Source: Amycolatopsis japonica (GTDB lineage Bacteria; Actinomycetota; Actinomycetes; Mycobacteriales; Pseudonocardiaceae). Taken from it: DNA of 64,000 nt. The notes beneath the pieces were generated by a model that made no database searches, was not told the origin of the DNA, and was given only the letters and a program-made list of their open reading frames with translations. Below are positions 50,669 through 59,007 of the stretch, piece by piece (the first letter of the stretch is position 1; every line of letters starts with the position of its first letter). Where the stretch lies: positions 8,239,001 to 8,303,000 of the forward strand of contig NZ_CP008953.1 in the NCBI RefSeq assembly GCF_000732925.1, given 5' to 3'. Both the position numbers and the translations under genes were made by a program.

Positions 50669-51898
50669 TTGGACATCTCGGCGATCCTCGAAGACATCCG
50701 CGAGCATTGGCACGTCTACGCCACGATGCCCTTCATCGCCGCGCTCATCGGGTACATCACGAAACGCGTCGCCATCGAGATGATGTTCCGGCCGCTGGAG
50801 TTCGTCGGGATCAAACCGTTCCTCGGCTGGCAGGGGGTCATCCCGGCCAACTCGCGCCGGATGGCGACCACCGCCGTCGACCTGCTGACCAAGAACCTCG
50901 TCGATCCGCAGGAGATCTTCTCCCGGCTCGATCCCGAGGAAATGGTCAAGGAACTCGAAGAGCCGCTCCTCAAGGCCGTCGAGGACGTCACCCGCGAGGT
51001 GATGGAGCAGTACCAGCCCAGACTGTGGGAACTGCTGCCGACCCGGGCGCAGCGCATGCTGGTCGACCAGGTCCGCGCGCAGGCGCCGAAGGTCGTAGCG
51101 CGGCTGATGCGCGAGGTGTCGACGAACATCGACGAGGTCCTCGACGTCAACGAGATGCTGATCAACTCGATGGTCCGCGACAAATCGCTGACCTGCCGCC
51201 TGATCAAGGAGGTCGCGACCCCGGAGCTCCGCTTCATCGCCCGGTCCGGCATCTGGTTCGGCTTCGTCATCGGCCTGATCCAGTTCGTCGCGTGGGCGTT
51301 GACGAAACAGCCGCTGATCATGCCGATCTTCGGTTTCGTCACCGGGTTCGTCACCGACTGGCTGGCGCTGAAGATGATCTTCTACCCGCGTGAGCCGCGC
51401 CGGTTCCTGTTCTTCAGCTGGCAGGGCATGTTCCAGAAACGCCGCCAGGCGGTCGCCAAGGACTACGGCGCGCTGATCGCCGACGAGGTCCTCACCGTGC
51501 GGAACGTGATGGAGGCCGTGCTCACCGGGCCTAAATCGGACAAGCTGTTCGCGATGATCACCCGCGAGGTGCAACGGACCATCGACGCGCAGGCGAGCAT
51601 CGCGAAACCGTTGGTGGCGCTGACCGTCGGCGGGGTCCAGTACCAGGAGATGAAGAAGGCCGCGGCGGAAAAGGCGATCGCGTATCTCCCCGAAACGGTG
51701 AAACACGTGGAGAGCTACGCCACTGACGCGCTCGACGTCCGCAACACCATCGTCACGAAGATGCAGCAGCTGACCCCGCTCGAGTTCGAGGGGATCCTCC
51801 GTCCCGCCTTCCAGCAGGACGAATGGAAGCTGATCGCGGTCGGCGCGGTGATCGGCGGGCTCGTGGGTGAACTTCAGGTCCTGTTACTCCTCCATTGA
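50669..51898 (+). CDS. DUF445 membrane protein, tandem copy 1
   Basis: A 409-residue DUF445 protein with hydrophobic segments near the N-terminus (MPFIAALIGYITKRVAIEMMF), in the middle (IWFGFVIGLIQFVAWALTK, IFGFVTGFVTDWLALKMIF) and at the C-terminus (LIAVGAVIGGLVGELQVLLLLH). Between them lie amphipathic helices (FSRLDPEEMVKELEEPLLKAVEDVTREVMEQYQP). Function is unknown. Start TTG 50669 is set by GGAGG with 5 nt spacing. Three paralogues follow each other on this strand. Confidence 0.85.
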   Translation: MDISAILEDIREHWHVYATMPFIAALIGYITKRVAIEMMFRPLEFVGIKPFLGWQGVIPANSRRMATTAVDLLTKNLVDPQEIFSRLDPEEMVKELEEPLLKAVEDVTREVMEQYQPRLWELLPTRAQRMLVDQVRAQAPKVVARLMREVSTNIDEVLDVNEMLINSMVRDKSLTCRLIKEVATPELRFIARSGIWFGFVIGLIQFVAWALTKQPLIMPIFGFVTGFVTDWLALKMIFYPREPRRFLFFSWQGMFQKRRQAVAKDYGALIADEVLTVRNVMEAVLTGPKSDKLFAMITREVQRTIDAQASIAKPLVALTVGGVQYQEMKKAAAEKAIAYLPETVKHVESYATDALDVRNTIVTKMQQLTPLEFEGILRPAFQQDEWKLIAVGAVIGGLVGELQVLLLLH

Positions 51899-51948
51899 GG
51901 ACCGGCGGCTAGGTTGCCCTTCAAGCAAGACGCGGGAGGGGCTCGGAA

Positions 51949-53175
51949 GTGGACGCCGTCATCGCCGATCTCGGCGAGCACTGGCCGGTGTACGTCACCA
52001 TGCCGTTCGTCGCCGCGCTGATCGGCTACGTCACCAAACGCGTCGCCATCGAGATGATGTTCAAACCGGTGGAATTCGTCGGCGTCAAACCGTTCCTCGG
52101 CTGGCAGGGAGTGCTGCCGGCGAACGCGGAGCGGATGGCGGCCACCGCCACCGAGATGCTGACGAACAACCTCGTCGACCCGAAGGAGATCTTCGCCAGG
52201 CTAGACCCGGCCCAGGTGGCGAAGGAGATCGAGCAACCGCTCCTGCGGATCGTCGAGGACGTCACCCGCGAGGTGATGGAGCAGTACCAGCCCAGACTTT
52301 GGGAAGTACTGCCGAACACCGCCCAGCAACTACTGCTCAAACGCGTGCAGGCCGAGGCGCCGCGCGCGATCACGAAGATCATGGGCGAGATCTCGGAGAA
52401 CATCGAGGACGTCCTCGACCTCAAGCACATGGTCGTGACGAACCTGGTGCGCGACAAGGCCTTGCTGAACCGGCTGATCCGCGACATCTCACGGCCGGAG
52501 ATGCGGTTCATCGCGCGGTCGGGGATCGTTTTCGGGTTCTCCCTCGGCTGTGTGCAGCTGCTGGTGTGGGCGCTGACGAAGTCGCCGATCGTGCTGCCGC
52601 TGTTCGGTATCGGCATCGGCTGGTTCACCGACTGGATCGCCCTGAAGATGATCTTCCTGCCGCGCGAGCCGAAACGGTTCTTCGGTTTCTACACCTGGCA
52701 AGGCGTGTTCCAGAAGCGCAAGGACCAGGTCTCCGCCGACTACGGCGACATGATCGCGCGCGAGATCATCACCATCCCGAACCTGCTCGAAGCCGTGCTG
52801 AGCGGGCCGAAATCGGACAAGCTGTTCGCGATGATCACCCGCGAGGTACAGCGGACCATCGACGCGCAGGCGAGTGTTGTGAAGCCGTTCGTCGCGATGG
52901 CCGTCGGGAGCAGGCGGTTCCAGGAGATGAAGCAGACAGCGGCCGCGAAGGCCGCGGCGCGGATCCCGGAGACGATCCGCCACGCCGAAAGCTACGCGGT
53001 CAACGCGCTCGACGTCCGGAACACCATTGTGGACAGAATGCGGCGGCTGAACCCGCTCGAATTCGAGCAGCTGCTGCGCCCGGCGTTCCGGCAGGACGAG
53101 TGGAAACTGATCGCCGTCGGCGCGGTGATCGGCGGCCTTGTCGGTGAACTTCAGGTGCTTCTACTGCTTCACTGA
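51949..53175 (+). CDS. DUF445 membrane protein, tandem copy 2
   Basis: A 408-residue paralogue of the preceding gene with the same segment order. MPFVAALIGYVTKRVAIEMMFKPVEFVGVKPFLGWQG and GPKSDKLFAMITREVQRTIDAQAS are nearly unchanged between copies 1 and 2, so these two are the closest pair. The middle hydrophobic part (SGIVFGFSLGCVQLLVWALTKSPIVLPLFGIGIGWFTDWIALKMIF) differs more. GTG start after GGGAGG. It lies exactly 50 nt after copy 1. Confidence 0.85.
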   Translation: MDAVIADLGEHWPVYVTMPFVAALIGYVTKRVAIEMMFKPVEFVGVKPFLGWQGVLPANAERMAATATEMLTNNLVDPKEIFARLDPAQVAKEIEQPLLRIVEDVTREVMEQYQPRLWEVLPNTAQQLLLKRVQAEAPRAITKIMGEISENIEDVLDLKHMVVTNLVRDKALLNRLIRDISRPEMRFIARSGIVFGFSLGCVQLLVWALTKSPIVLPLFGIGIGWFTDWIALKMIFLPREPKRFFGFYTWQGVFQKRKDQVSADYGDMIAREIITIPNLLEAVLSGPKSDKLFAMITREVQRTIDAQASVVKPFVAMAVGSRRFQEMKQTAAAKAAARIPETIRHAESYAVNALDVRNTIVDRMRRLNPLEFEQLLRPAFRQDEWKLIAVGAVIGGLVGELQVLLLLH

Positions 53176-53225
53176 AGGCCAACCGATACGGTTTCCCCCT
53201 TCCCTGAGCGAAGCGAGGAGGTCGT

Positions 53226-54449
53226 GTGGACGCCGTCCTGGACGACCTCGCCCGGCACTGGTGGCTGTACGCCGCGATCCCGTTCGTCGCCGCGCTGATC
53301 GGCTACGTCACCAAACGCGTCGCCATCGAGATGATGTTCAAACCGCTCGAGTTCGTCGGGATCAAACCCTTCCTCGGCTGGCAGGGCGTGGTGCCCAAAC
53401 ACGGCGGGCGGATGGCCGCCGTCGCGACCGAGTTGCTGACGTCGAATCTGCTGGACGTCAAGGAGGTCTTCCGCCGGATCGATCCGGCGATCATCACGCG
53501 CGAGATCGAGCAGCCGTTGCTGCGGGCCGTGGACGAGGTCGCGCGCGAAGTGCTCGAAAAGCACCATCCCAGGCTCTGGGAGGTCATGCCGACGATGGCG
53601 CAGGAACTGCTGATCAAGCAGGTCCAGGCGTCGACGCCACGGCTGGTGCGCGAGTTCATGGAGGAGATGACCGAGAACCTCGACGAGGTGCTCGACTTCC
53701 AGCACATGACCGTGCAGCGGCTCACCAGGGACAAGAAGCTGCTCGTCCGGCTGATCCGCGAGACGTCGCGGCCGGAGATGGCGTTCATCGCGCGCACCGG
53801 GATCTACTTCGGCTTCGGGCTCGGCATCGTGCAGGCGTTCGTCTGGGCGCTGACGAAGGAGCCGTGGGTGCTGCCGATCTTCGGTGGCTGCATCGGGCTG
53901 TTCACCGACTGGCTGGCGATCAAGCTGATCTTCGTGCCGCGCGAGCCGGTGCGGGTCGGGCGGGTGATCCTGCAGGGCAAGTTCCAGCGGCGGCGGGCCG
54001 AGGTCGCGCATCAGTACGGCGAGATGATCGCGAACGAGATCCTCACCGTGCCGAACCTGCTCGACGCCGTGCTGCGCGGGCCGCGGTCGGATCGGCTGTA
54101 CGCGCTGGTCGAGCGGCTGGTGGCGCACGCCGTGGACGAGCAGGCGAGTGTCGCGAAACCGATGGTCGTGATGGCCGTCGGCGGGCAACGGCTGCAGGAG
54201 ATCAAGCAGGCGGCCGCGCGGAAGGCGCTGGAGCGACTGCCGCCGACGATCCGGTACGCCGAGGGCTACCTGACCGAGGCGATGGACGTCGCGAAGATCG
54301 TCGAACGGCGGATGCTCGGGCTGACGCCGCTGGAGTTCGAGGGGTTGCTGAGGCCCGCGTTCCGGCAGGACGAGTGGAAGCTGATCGCGGTGGGTGGGCT
54401 CATCGGCTTCCTGGTCGGTGAACTGCAGGTCCTGCTGATGCTGCACTGA
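53226..54449 (+). CDS. DUF445 membrane protein, tandem copy 3
   Basis: A 407-residue third paralogue. It keeps the N-terminal IPFVAALIGYVTKRVAIEMMFKPLEFVGIKPFLGWQG and C-terminal FRQDEWKLIAVGGLIGFLVGELQVLLMLH but diverges in the loop after the central helices (REPVRVGRVILQGKFQRRRAEVAHQYGEMIANEIL). GAGGAGGT precedes GTG 53226. It again lies 50 nt after its neighbour. A composite palindromic element follows the stop. Confidence 0.85.
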   Translation: MDAVLDDLARHWWLYAAIPFVAALIGYVTKRVAIEMMFKPLEFVGIKPFLGWQGVVPKHGGRMAAVATELLTSNLLDVKEVFRRIDPAIITREIEQPLLRAVDEVAREVLEKHHPRLWEVMPTMAQELLIKQVQASTPRLVREFMEEMTENLDEVLDFQHMTVQRLTRDKKLLVRLIRETSRPEMAFIARTGIYFGFGLGIVQAFVWALTKEPWVLPIFGGCIGLFTDWLAIKLIFVPREPVRVGRVILQGKFQRRRAEVAHQYGEMIANEILTVPNLLDAVLRGPRSDRLYALVERLVAHAVDEQASVAKPMVVMAVGGQRLQEIKQAAARKALERLPPTIRYAEGYLTEAMDVAKIVERRMLGLTPLEFEGLLRPAFRQDEWKLIAVGGLIGFLVGELQVLLMLH

Positions 54450-54452
54450 CCT

Positions 54453-54622
54453 GCGTTTAGCGGGCTAAACGCGATCCGGGGGAGGCGCGAGGGGTGTGGG
54501 ACCGCCGGGGGCTCGATGTCCCCAATGCGGCATTGGGGACGCTCAGTGTCTCCAATGCCACATTGGGGACATCGCTCCCGGAGCGGGCGGATCGCGTTTA
54601 GCGGGCTAAACGCGATCCGGGG
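54453..54622. repeat. Composite palindromic element flanked by 29-bp direct repeats
   Basis: Two identical 29-bp copies (54453-54481 and 54594-54622), each starting with the palindrome GCGTTTAG-CGGG-CTAAACGC, flank two tandem hairpins. Hairpin 1 is 54518-54540 (GTCCCCAATG-CGG-CATTGGGGAC, perfect); hairpin 2 is 54548-54570 (one mismatch). The two hairpins also pair with each other across 54515-54573. It lies between DUF445 copy 3 and the SGNH gene. Confidence 0.75.
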
Positions 54623-54644
54623 CGCGGAAGTGAGGCGTTCTCAC

Positions 54645-55991
54645 ATGCGGGAGACACGGGGTGATTACGGTGGAGGGGTGGCGTCCGAACCCCAGCAGCT
54701 GCCAGCCGTCCACGAGGCGTGGCTTCCGCGCGAGCACGCGTTGCACCGTCCCCGCCACGGCGGCAGGCAGCTGACCGCGCTGATCAGCGCGCTTCTGTTC
54801 TTCACCACCCCCGCGCTGCTGTGGGTGTTCGGCGTCCGGCCGGGCGAGATCGAGAACCACAAGCTCGCGAGCTTCCCCGGGCTGGACCGGGGCTGGGGTT
54901 TCTTCACCGACATGCCGACCTGGGCGATCGACCAGCTGTCGTTCCGGCCGGGCGCGATCGCCGCCGCCGACGCGATCAGCCGCGGCGTCTTCGGCGAGAG
55001 CGCCCCGCTCGACCAGCAGCCACCGCGGCAGCAGGCGGGCCCGATCCCCGCGCCGCCGGCACCGGCGCCGTCCAAGACCGCGCCGACCCAGGGGCCGACG
55101 CCGAACGCCGCGTCCGGTTACCGCCGTGTCGTGCAGGGCCGCGACGGCTGGCTGTACTACGGCTACGACGCCGACGCGAAATGCGATCCGTCCCGTCCGC
55201 TGCCCGAGACCATCGCCAAGATCAACGAGCTGCGGCGCGCGGTCGAGCAGTCCGGGCGCAGGTTCGAGCTCGTCATCGCGCCGGACAAGTCGACGATGGT
55301 GCCGCAGTTCCTGCCGGACACCTACCCCGGCAAGGACTGTTCGCGGTCGGCCGAGGCGTCCGCCTGGCACCGGATGCTCAAGGACGCGCGCGCGATCGAC
55401 CTGCGGCCCGAACTCCGCGCGTCCGAGGGCCGCGTGCAGCATCCGATCTACCCGCCGAACGACACCCACTGGGCCGATGAGGGCGCACTGGTCATGACGC
55501 GCGCCATCGCGAACGCGATCAAGCCGGGGGTCACGCAGACCTGGGTCAGCGTTCCCGTCGGCCAGTACGACACCGTCGCCGATCTGCCGCCGCTGATCAA
55601 CAAGCAGGGCACGAAGACGAACACGCTGTACAGCCTCCGCCCGGACGGCGTCGCCGAACGCGCGGGCGAGCCGAACGGCGACATCGACCGGCCCATCTAT
55701 CGCACGGCCAGCCCTTTGATCGGGACCGTGGACGACAAGGTCCTGATCTACGGCGACTCGTTCACGAAGGCGTCTTCGCGATATCTCTCGGGCGCGTTCA
55801 CGAACCTGACGATGCTGGCGCACTTCACTCAGAAGACGTCGCAGGCCGAGGCCGTGGACGCGTTCGTGAACGCGAACGTCGTGGTCGTCGAGGCCGTGGA
55901 GCGCAGCGTGGCCGGCGGTCAGCTCGCCTTCATCGACCCGAATTTCCTCGAACCGCTGAAGAAGGCGCTCGCCGAGAATCCGATCCGCTAG
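54645..55991 (+). CDS. AlgX/AlgJ-like SGNH acetyltransferase-type membrane protein
   Basis: A 448-residue protein with one N-terminal membrane anchor (ALISALLFFTTPALLWVFGV), a Pro-rich linker (IPAPPAPAPSKTAPTQGPTP) and an extracytoplasmic SGNH-like domain. The NDTHWADEGA motif supplies the Asp-His pair and IYGDSFTKASSRY the Ser (GDS). AlgX/AlgJ relatives O-acetylate extracellular polysaccharide using acyl groups passed by an MBOAT protein. The MBOAT gene of this window is 23 kb away. ATG 54645 has GAGG at 9 nt; a GTG at 54678 is an alternative without proper spacing. Confidence 0.8.
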   Translation: MRETRGDYGGGVASEPQQLPAVHEAWLPREHALHRPRHGGRQLTALISALLFFTTPALLWVFGVRPGEIENHKLASFPGLDRGWGFFTDMPTWAIDQLSFRPGAIAAADAISRGVFGESAPLDQQPPRQQAGPIPAPPAPAPSKTAPTQGPTPNAASGYRRVVQGRDGWLYYGYDADAKCDPSRPLPETIAKINELRRAVEQSGRRFELVIAPDKSTMVPQFLPDTYPGKDCSRSAEASAWHRMLKDARAIDLRPELRASEGRVQHPIYPPNDTHWADEGALVMTRAIANAIKPGVTQTWVSVPVGQYDTVADLPPLINKQGTKTNTLYSLRPDGVAERAGEPNGDIDRPIYRTASPLIGTVDDKVLIYGDSFTKASSRYLSGAFTNLTMLAHFTQKTSQAEAVDAFVNANVVVVEAVERSVAGGQLAFIDPNFLEPLKKALAENPIR

Positions 55992-56869
55992 CGCAGGGCG
56001 GGCTGCGCCGTCGCCGTCGGCTCGACGCGGACCCGCGACGTACGTCCGCGCAGCCACGCGACGAGACGGCAGACCAGGTAGATCACGAACGAGATCGTCG
56101 TGACGAACGCGCTCACCGGCTTCCCCGGCGCGAGCGAGAGGATGATCCCGCCGAGCGCGGCGATCTCCGCGAACACGATCGACAGCACGGTCGCCTTCCA
56201 CGGGCTCGCCGTGACCCGCGCGGCCGCCGCGGCCGGGGTCACCATCAGCGAGACGACCAGCAGCGCGCCGACGATCTGCACGCCGAGCGCGCTCGAGATC
56301 CCGACCAGCACCGCGAAGATCAGCGACAGCAGCCGCACCGGCACGCCGCGCGCCGTCGCGACCGCCGGGTCGACCGTGGCGAACAGCAGCGGCCGGTAGA
56401 TCACCGCGAGCACCACCAGCACCACGACCGACGCGCCGACGAGCAGGTTCAGATTGGTCGAGTCGATGGTGATGATCTGCCCGACGAGGATGCCGAACTT
56501 GTTGGCGCTGCGGCCTTCGTAGAACGACAGCAGCAGGACGCCCATGCCGAGGCCGAAGGCGAGGATCACGCCGATCACGGAGTCGCGTTCGGATTCGCGG
56601 CCGCCGAGGATCCCGATCAGCAGGGCGGCGATGACCGCGCCCGCGAGGCCGCCGAGTTCGACGCCGACGCCCAGCAGCAGCGCGCCCGCCGCGCCGGTGA
56701 AGGCGAGTTCGGCGGTGCCGTGCACGGCGAACGACATCCGCCGCATGACCACCAGCGGGCCGAGCACGCCGGCCACCAGGCCGAGGACGGCGGCCGCGAG
56801 CAGCGCCGTCTGCACGAAGTCGAGGCCGAGGAGTTCGCCGGTCAGGGCGAAGTCGAACATCTTGTCCAC
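55988..56869 (-). CDS. Zinc/manganese-type ABC transporter permease
   Basis: A 293-residue ABC-3 family permease with eight or nine hydrophobic segments and the family signature MRRMSFAVHGTAELAFTGAAGALLLG near residues 43-68. It would form the channel for the metal delivered by the binding protein encoded two genes upstream. About 175 nt separate it from the ATPase gene on the same strand. It overlaps the convergent SGNH gene by 4 nt. Confidence 0.87.
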   Translation of the reverse strand: MDKMFDFALTGELLGLDFVQTALLAAAVLGLVAGVLGPLVVMRRMSFAVHGTAELAFTGAAGALLLGVGVELGGLAGAVIAALLIGILGGRESERDSVIGVILAFGLGMGVLLLSFYEGRSANKFGILVGQIITIDSTNLNLLVGASVVVLVVLAVIYRPLLFATVDPAVATARGVPVRLLSLIFAVLVGISSALGVQIVGALLVVSLMVTPAAAAARVTASPWKATVLSIVFAEIAALGGIILSLAPGKPVSAFVTTISFVIYLVCRLVAWLRGRTSRVRVEPTATAQPALR

Positions 56870-57044
56870 GGCGTTTATCCGAGAACCCGCGACCGCGATC
56901 GCGTCGCCAGGGCGCGAGTTCGCGTCATCGAGCGCGTTGATTCACCAAGACGCCCTGCCTCCCCGATCGCGGGGCCTCCGGCCAGGGCGGGTTCTGCGTG
57001 TGGTCCAGGCCGCACGAATGACCTCACTTCGTCTACCACTTCCG

Positions 57045-57878
57045 CTACGAAACCTGTTCGTCGATGTGGTGGGGTTCGTCCTCGCACAACGCGCTCTGCG
57101 CCCCGGCGACGTGGATCTGCCCGCCGACCTTGAGCACCTCGATCCGCGTCCCGTACAGCTCGGACAGCGTCTCCGAGTTCATCACCTCGTCCGGCTTGCC
57201 GACCCGGAACTGGCCGTTCACCAGATAGAGCACCCTGTCCACATAGGACAGGATCGGGTTGATCTCGTGGGTGACGAACAGGACGGCCGTTTCCGCCGAA
57301 CGCCGACGCTCGTCGATCAGCTCGCTGACCGCGCGCTGGTGCGCGAGGTCGAGGGAGAGCAGCGGCTCGTCGCAAAGAAGGACTTCGGGGTCGCCGACCA
57401 GCGACTGCGCGACGCGGAGCCGCTGCTGCTCGCCGCCGGAAAGCCGCCCGACCGGCTGCTTCGCGTACGCCTGGGCGCCGACGGACTCGATCGCCTTCGC
57501 CACCAGCTGACGCCGCTTCGAGATCCCGAAGAGCCCGGTGCCCCACCGGTGCCCGTCCAGGCCGAGGCCGACCAGGTCCACCCCGCGCATCGTCAGGCCC
57601 TCGTCGAGGGCGCGCTGCTGCGGGATGTAGCCGATCCGCCGGTTCGTCCCGCCGGGGCGCCGCCCCGCGATCTCGACCGTGCCCTCGGGCAGCCCCTGCT
57701 GACCGAGCAGCACCTTGAGCAGGCTGCTCTTCCCGGAGCCGTTGGGCCCGAGGATCGCGAGGAACTCGCCGGGCTCGACGTCGAGGTCGAGCCCGGACCA
57801 GAGGGTCCTGGTGCCGAACGCGAGGCTCGCCCCGCGGACACGGACCGCGGGGCGGGCTTCGGCGGGTACGGAGGTCAC
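57045..57878 (-). CDS. Zinc/manganese-type ABC transporter ATPase
   Basis: A 277-residue ATPase with Walker A ILGPNGSGKSSLLK near residue 49, Q-loop YIPQQRA, signature RLSGGEQQRLRVAQ near 150 and Walker B EVLLCDEPLLSLD, then the H-loop VTHEINP. The C-terminal tail is His/Glu containing (CEDEPHHIDEQ) and may sense metal. The GTG start shares a base with the TAG stop of the binding-protein gene, so translation is coupled. Confidence 0.9.
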   Translation of the reverse strand: MTSVPAEARPAVRVRGASLAFGTRTLWSGLDLDVEPGEFLAILGPNGSGKSSLLKVLLGQQGLPEGTVEIAGRRPGGTNRRIGYIPQQRALDEGLTMRGVDLVGLGLDGHRWGTGLFGISKRRQLVAKAIESVGAQAYAKQPVGRLSGGEQQRLRVAQSLVGDPEVLLCDEPLLSLDLAHQRAVSELIDERRRSAETAVLFVTHEINPILSYVDRVLYLVNGQFRVGKPDEVMNSETLSELYGTRIEVLKVGGQIHVAGAQSALCEDEPHHIDEQVS

Positions 57879-58807
57879 TACTTCAGTGCTCCGGCCAGCG
57901 CGTCCACTTCCTTGGTCATCCATGCAATGTAGTCGGTCACACCCTGCGGGAGCGTTTCGGTGACGTCGACGACCGCGATGCCGGCGTTCTTGGCGTCGCC
58001 GACGACCTGCTGGGTGACCGGGGTGGTGGTCTGCGCGTTGTTGATCAGGGCCTTGACCTGCTTGCCGGAGATCAGCTGCTTGACCTCGTTGAGCGCGGCG
58101 GCGGGCACGTCCTGCTCCGCTTCCACGGCCTCGGCGAAGGCGGGCGGAGTCGCGTCGGTGACCTTCGCGCTGTCGAGCAGGTAGTGCGCGACGGGCTCGG
58201 TCGCGACGACCTTGGCGTTCGAGGCGCCCAGGCCCGAGACCTTCTTCAGCAGTTCCTGGGTCTTGCCCTTGAACGCGGTCGCGTTGGCGGTGAAGGCGTC
58301 CTTCGAGGCGGGCTGGATCTCCCCGAGCTTCGCGGCGACCTGGTCGGCGATCTTCTCGACACCCGGGAGGCTGTACCAGACGTGCTCGTTCTCGTTGCCG
58401 GTCGCGGCGATGTCGACGGCGACCAGCTTCTGCGCGCCGGTGGCCTGGTCGGCGAGCTTCGAGAAGAACTCGTCGTAGCCGCCGCCGTTGGACAGCGTCA
58501 GCTTCGCGTTCTTCGCGGCGATGGCGTCGCTCGCGGTGGTCTCGTAGGAGTGCGGGTCGGCCGACGGGTCGTGGATGATCGAGGTGACCTCGACCTTGTC
58601 GCCGCCGACGGCGGTCACGACGCTGCCCCAGACGTCGGTCGAGGCGACGACCTTGATCTTCTCGCCACCCGGGTTCGCGGCGGACGCGTTCGGCGAACCG
58701 GAGCCCGTCGACGCCTTGTCGCTCGACGCGCAAGCCGTCGCGCCGAGCGCGAGGATGGCCAGGGCCGACACGGCCGCGAAAACACTCTTAGTACGGCGGG
58801 AATTCAT
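57878..58807 (-). CDS. Zinc/manganese-type substrate-binding lipoprotein (ZnuA-like)
   Basis: A 309-residue cluster 9-type metal-binding lipoprotein. The lipobox is LGATAC with Cys at 26. Metal ligands are visible in HDPSADPHSYETT, ENEHVWYSLP, VVATEPVAHYLL and near the C-terminus VVDVTETLP. It lacks the long His-rich loop of many zinc-binding members. It is the first gene of the transporter unit. A Zur-like half-palindrome lies upstream. Confidence 0.88.
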   Translation of the reverse strand: MNSRRTKSVFAAVSALAILALGATACASSDKASTGSGSPNASAANPGGEKIKVVASTDVWGSVVTAVGGDKVEVTSIIHDPSADPHSYETTASDAIAAKNAKLTLSNGGGYDEFFSKLADQATGAQKLVAVDIAATGNENEHVWYSLPGVEKIADQVAAKLGEIQPASKDAFTANATAFKGKTQELLKKVSGLGASNAKVVATEPVAHYLLDSAKVTDATPPAFAEAVEAEQDVPAAALNEVKQLISGKQVKALINNAQTTTPVTQQVVGDAKNAGIAVVDVTETLPQGVTDYIAWMTKEVDALAGALK

Positions 58808-58857
58808 TTACTGCACTCCTGCGGATGCCCAGGCCAGGTGTCCCCAATGCCGGGTAA

Positions 58858-58872
58858 TGGAAACCGTTGTCA
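58858..58872. promoter_or_regulatory. Zur-box-like sequence upstream of metal transporter
   Basis: TGGAAACCGTTGTCA resembles the TGANAAN3TTNTCA pattern of actinobacterial zinc-uptake repressor sites, with mismatches in one arm. It lies 51 nt upstream of the lipoprotein ATG, in the divergent region with the LacI gene. Weak candidate only. Confidence 0.3.
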
Positions 58873-58989
58873 GATTCAACTGTACCCCATCCGGATGACC
58901 ATGTTCCCCGTCCAGGCACGAGCTGTACCCAGGGTCACTCTGAATCGAGACCTGCCACACGTCGGGTGATGCTTCTGCAAAACGTTCTG

Positions 58990-59002
58990 AACCGTTACGG
59001 TT
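58990..59002. promoter_or_regulatory. 13-bp perfect palindrome before LacI gene
   Basis: AACCGTTACGGTT lies 5 nt before ATG 59008, where a ribosome binding site would be expected. Its form fits a LacI-family operator, so autoregulation is likely. Confidence 0.5.
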
Positions 59003-59007
59003 TGCGG

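Noticed and set aside
54453..54622. Possible short CRISPR-like array (repeated 29-mers)
   Set aside because: Only two identical copies, a spacer region that is itself palindromic, and no cas genes nearby.
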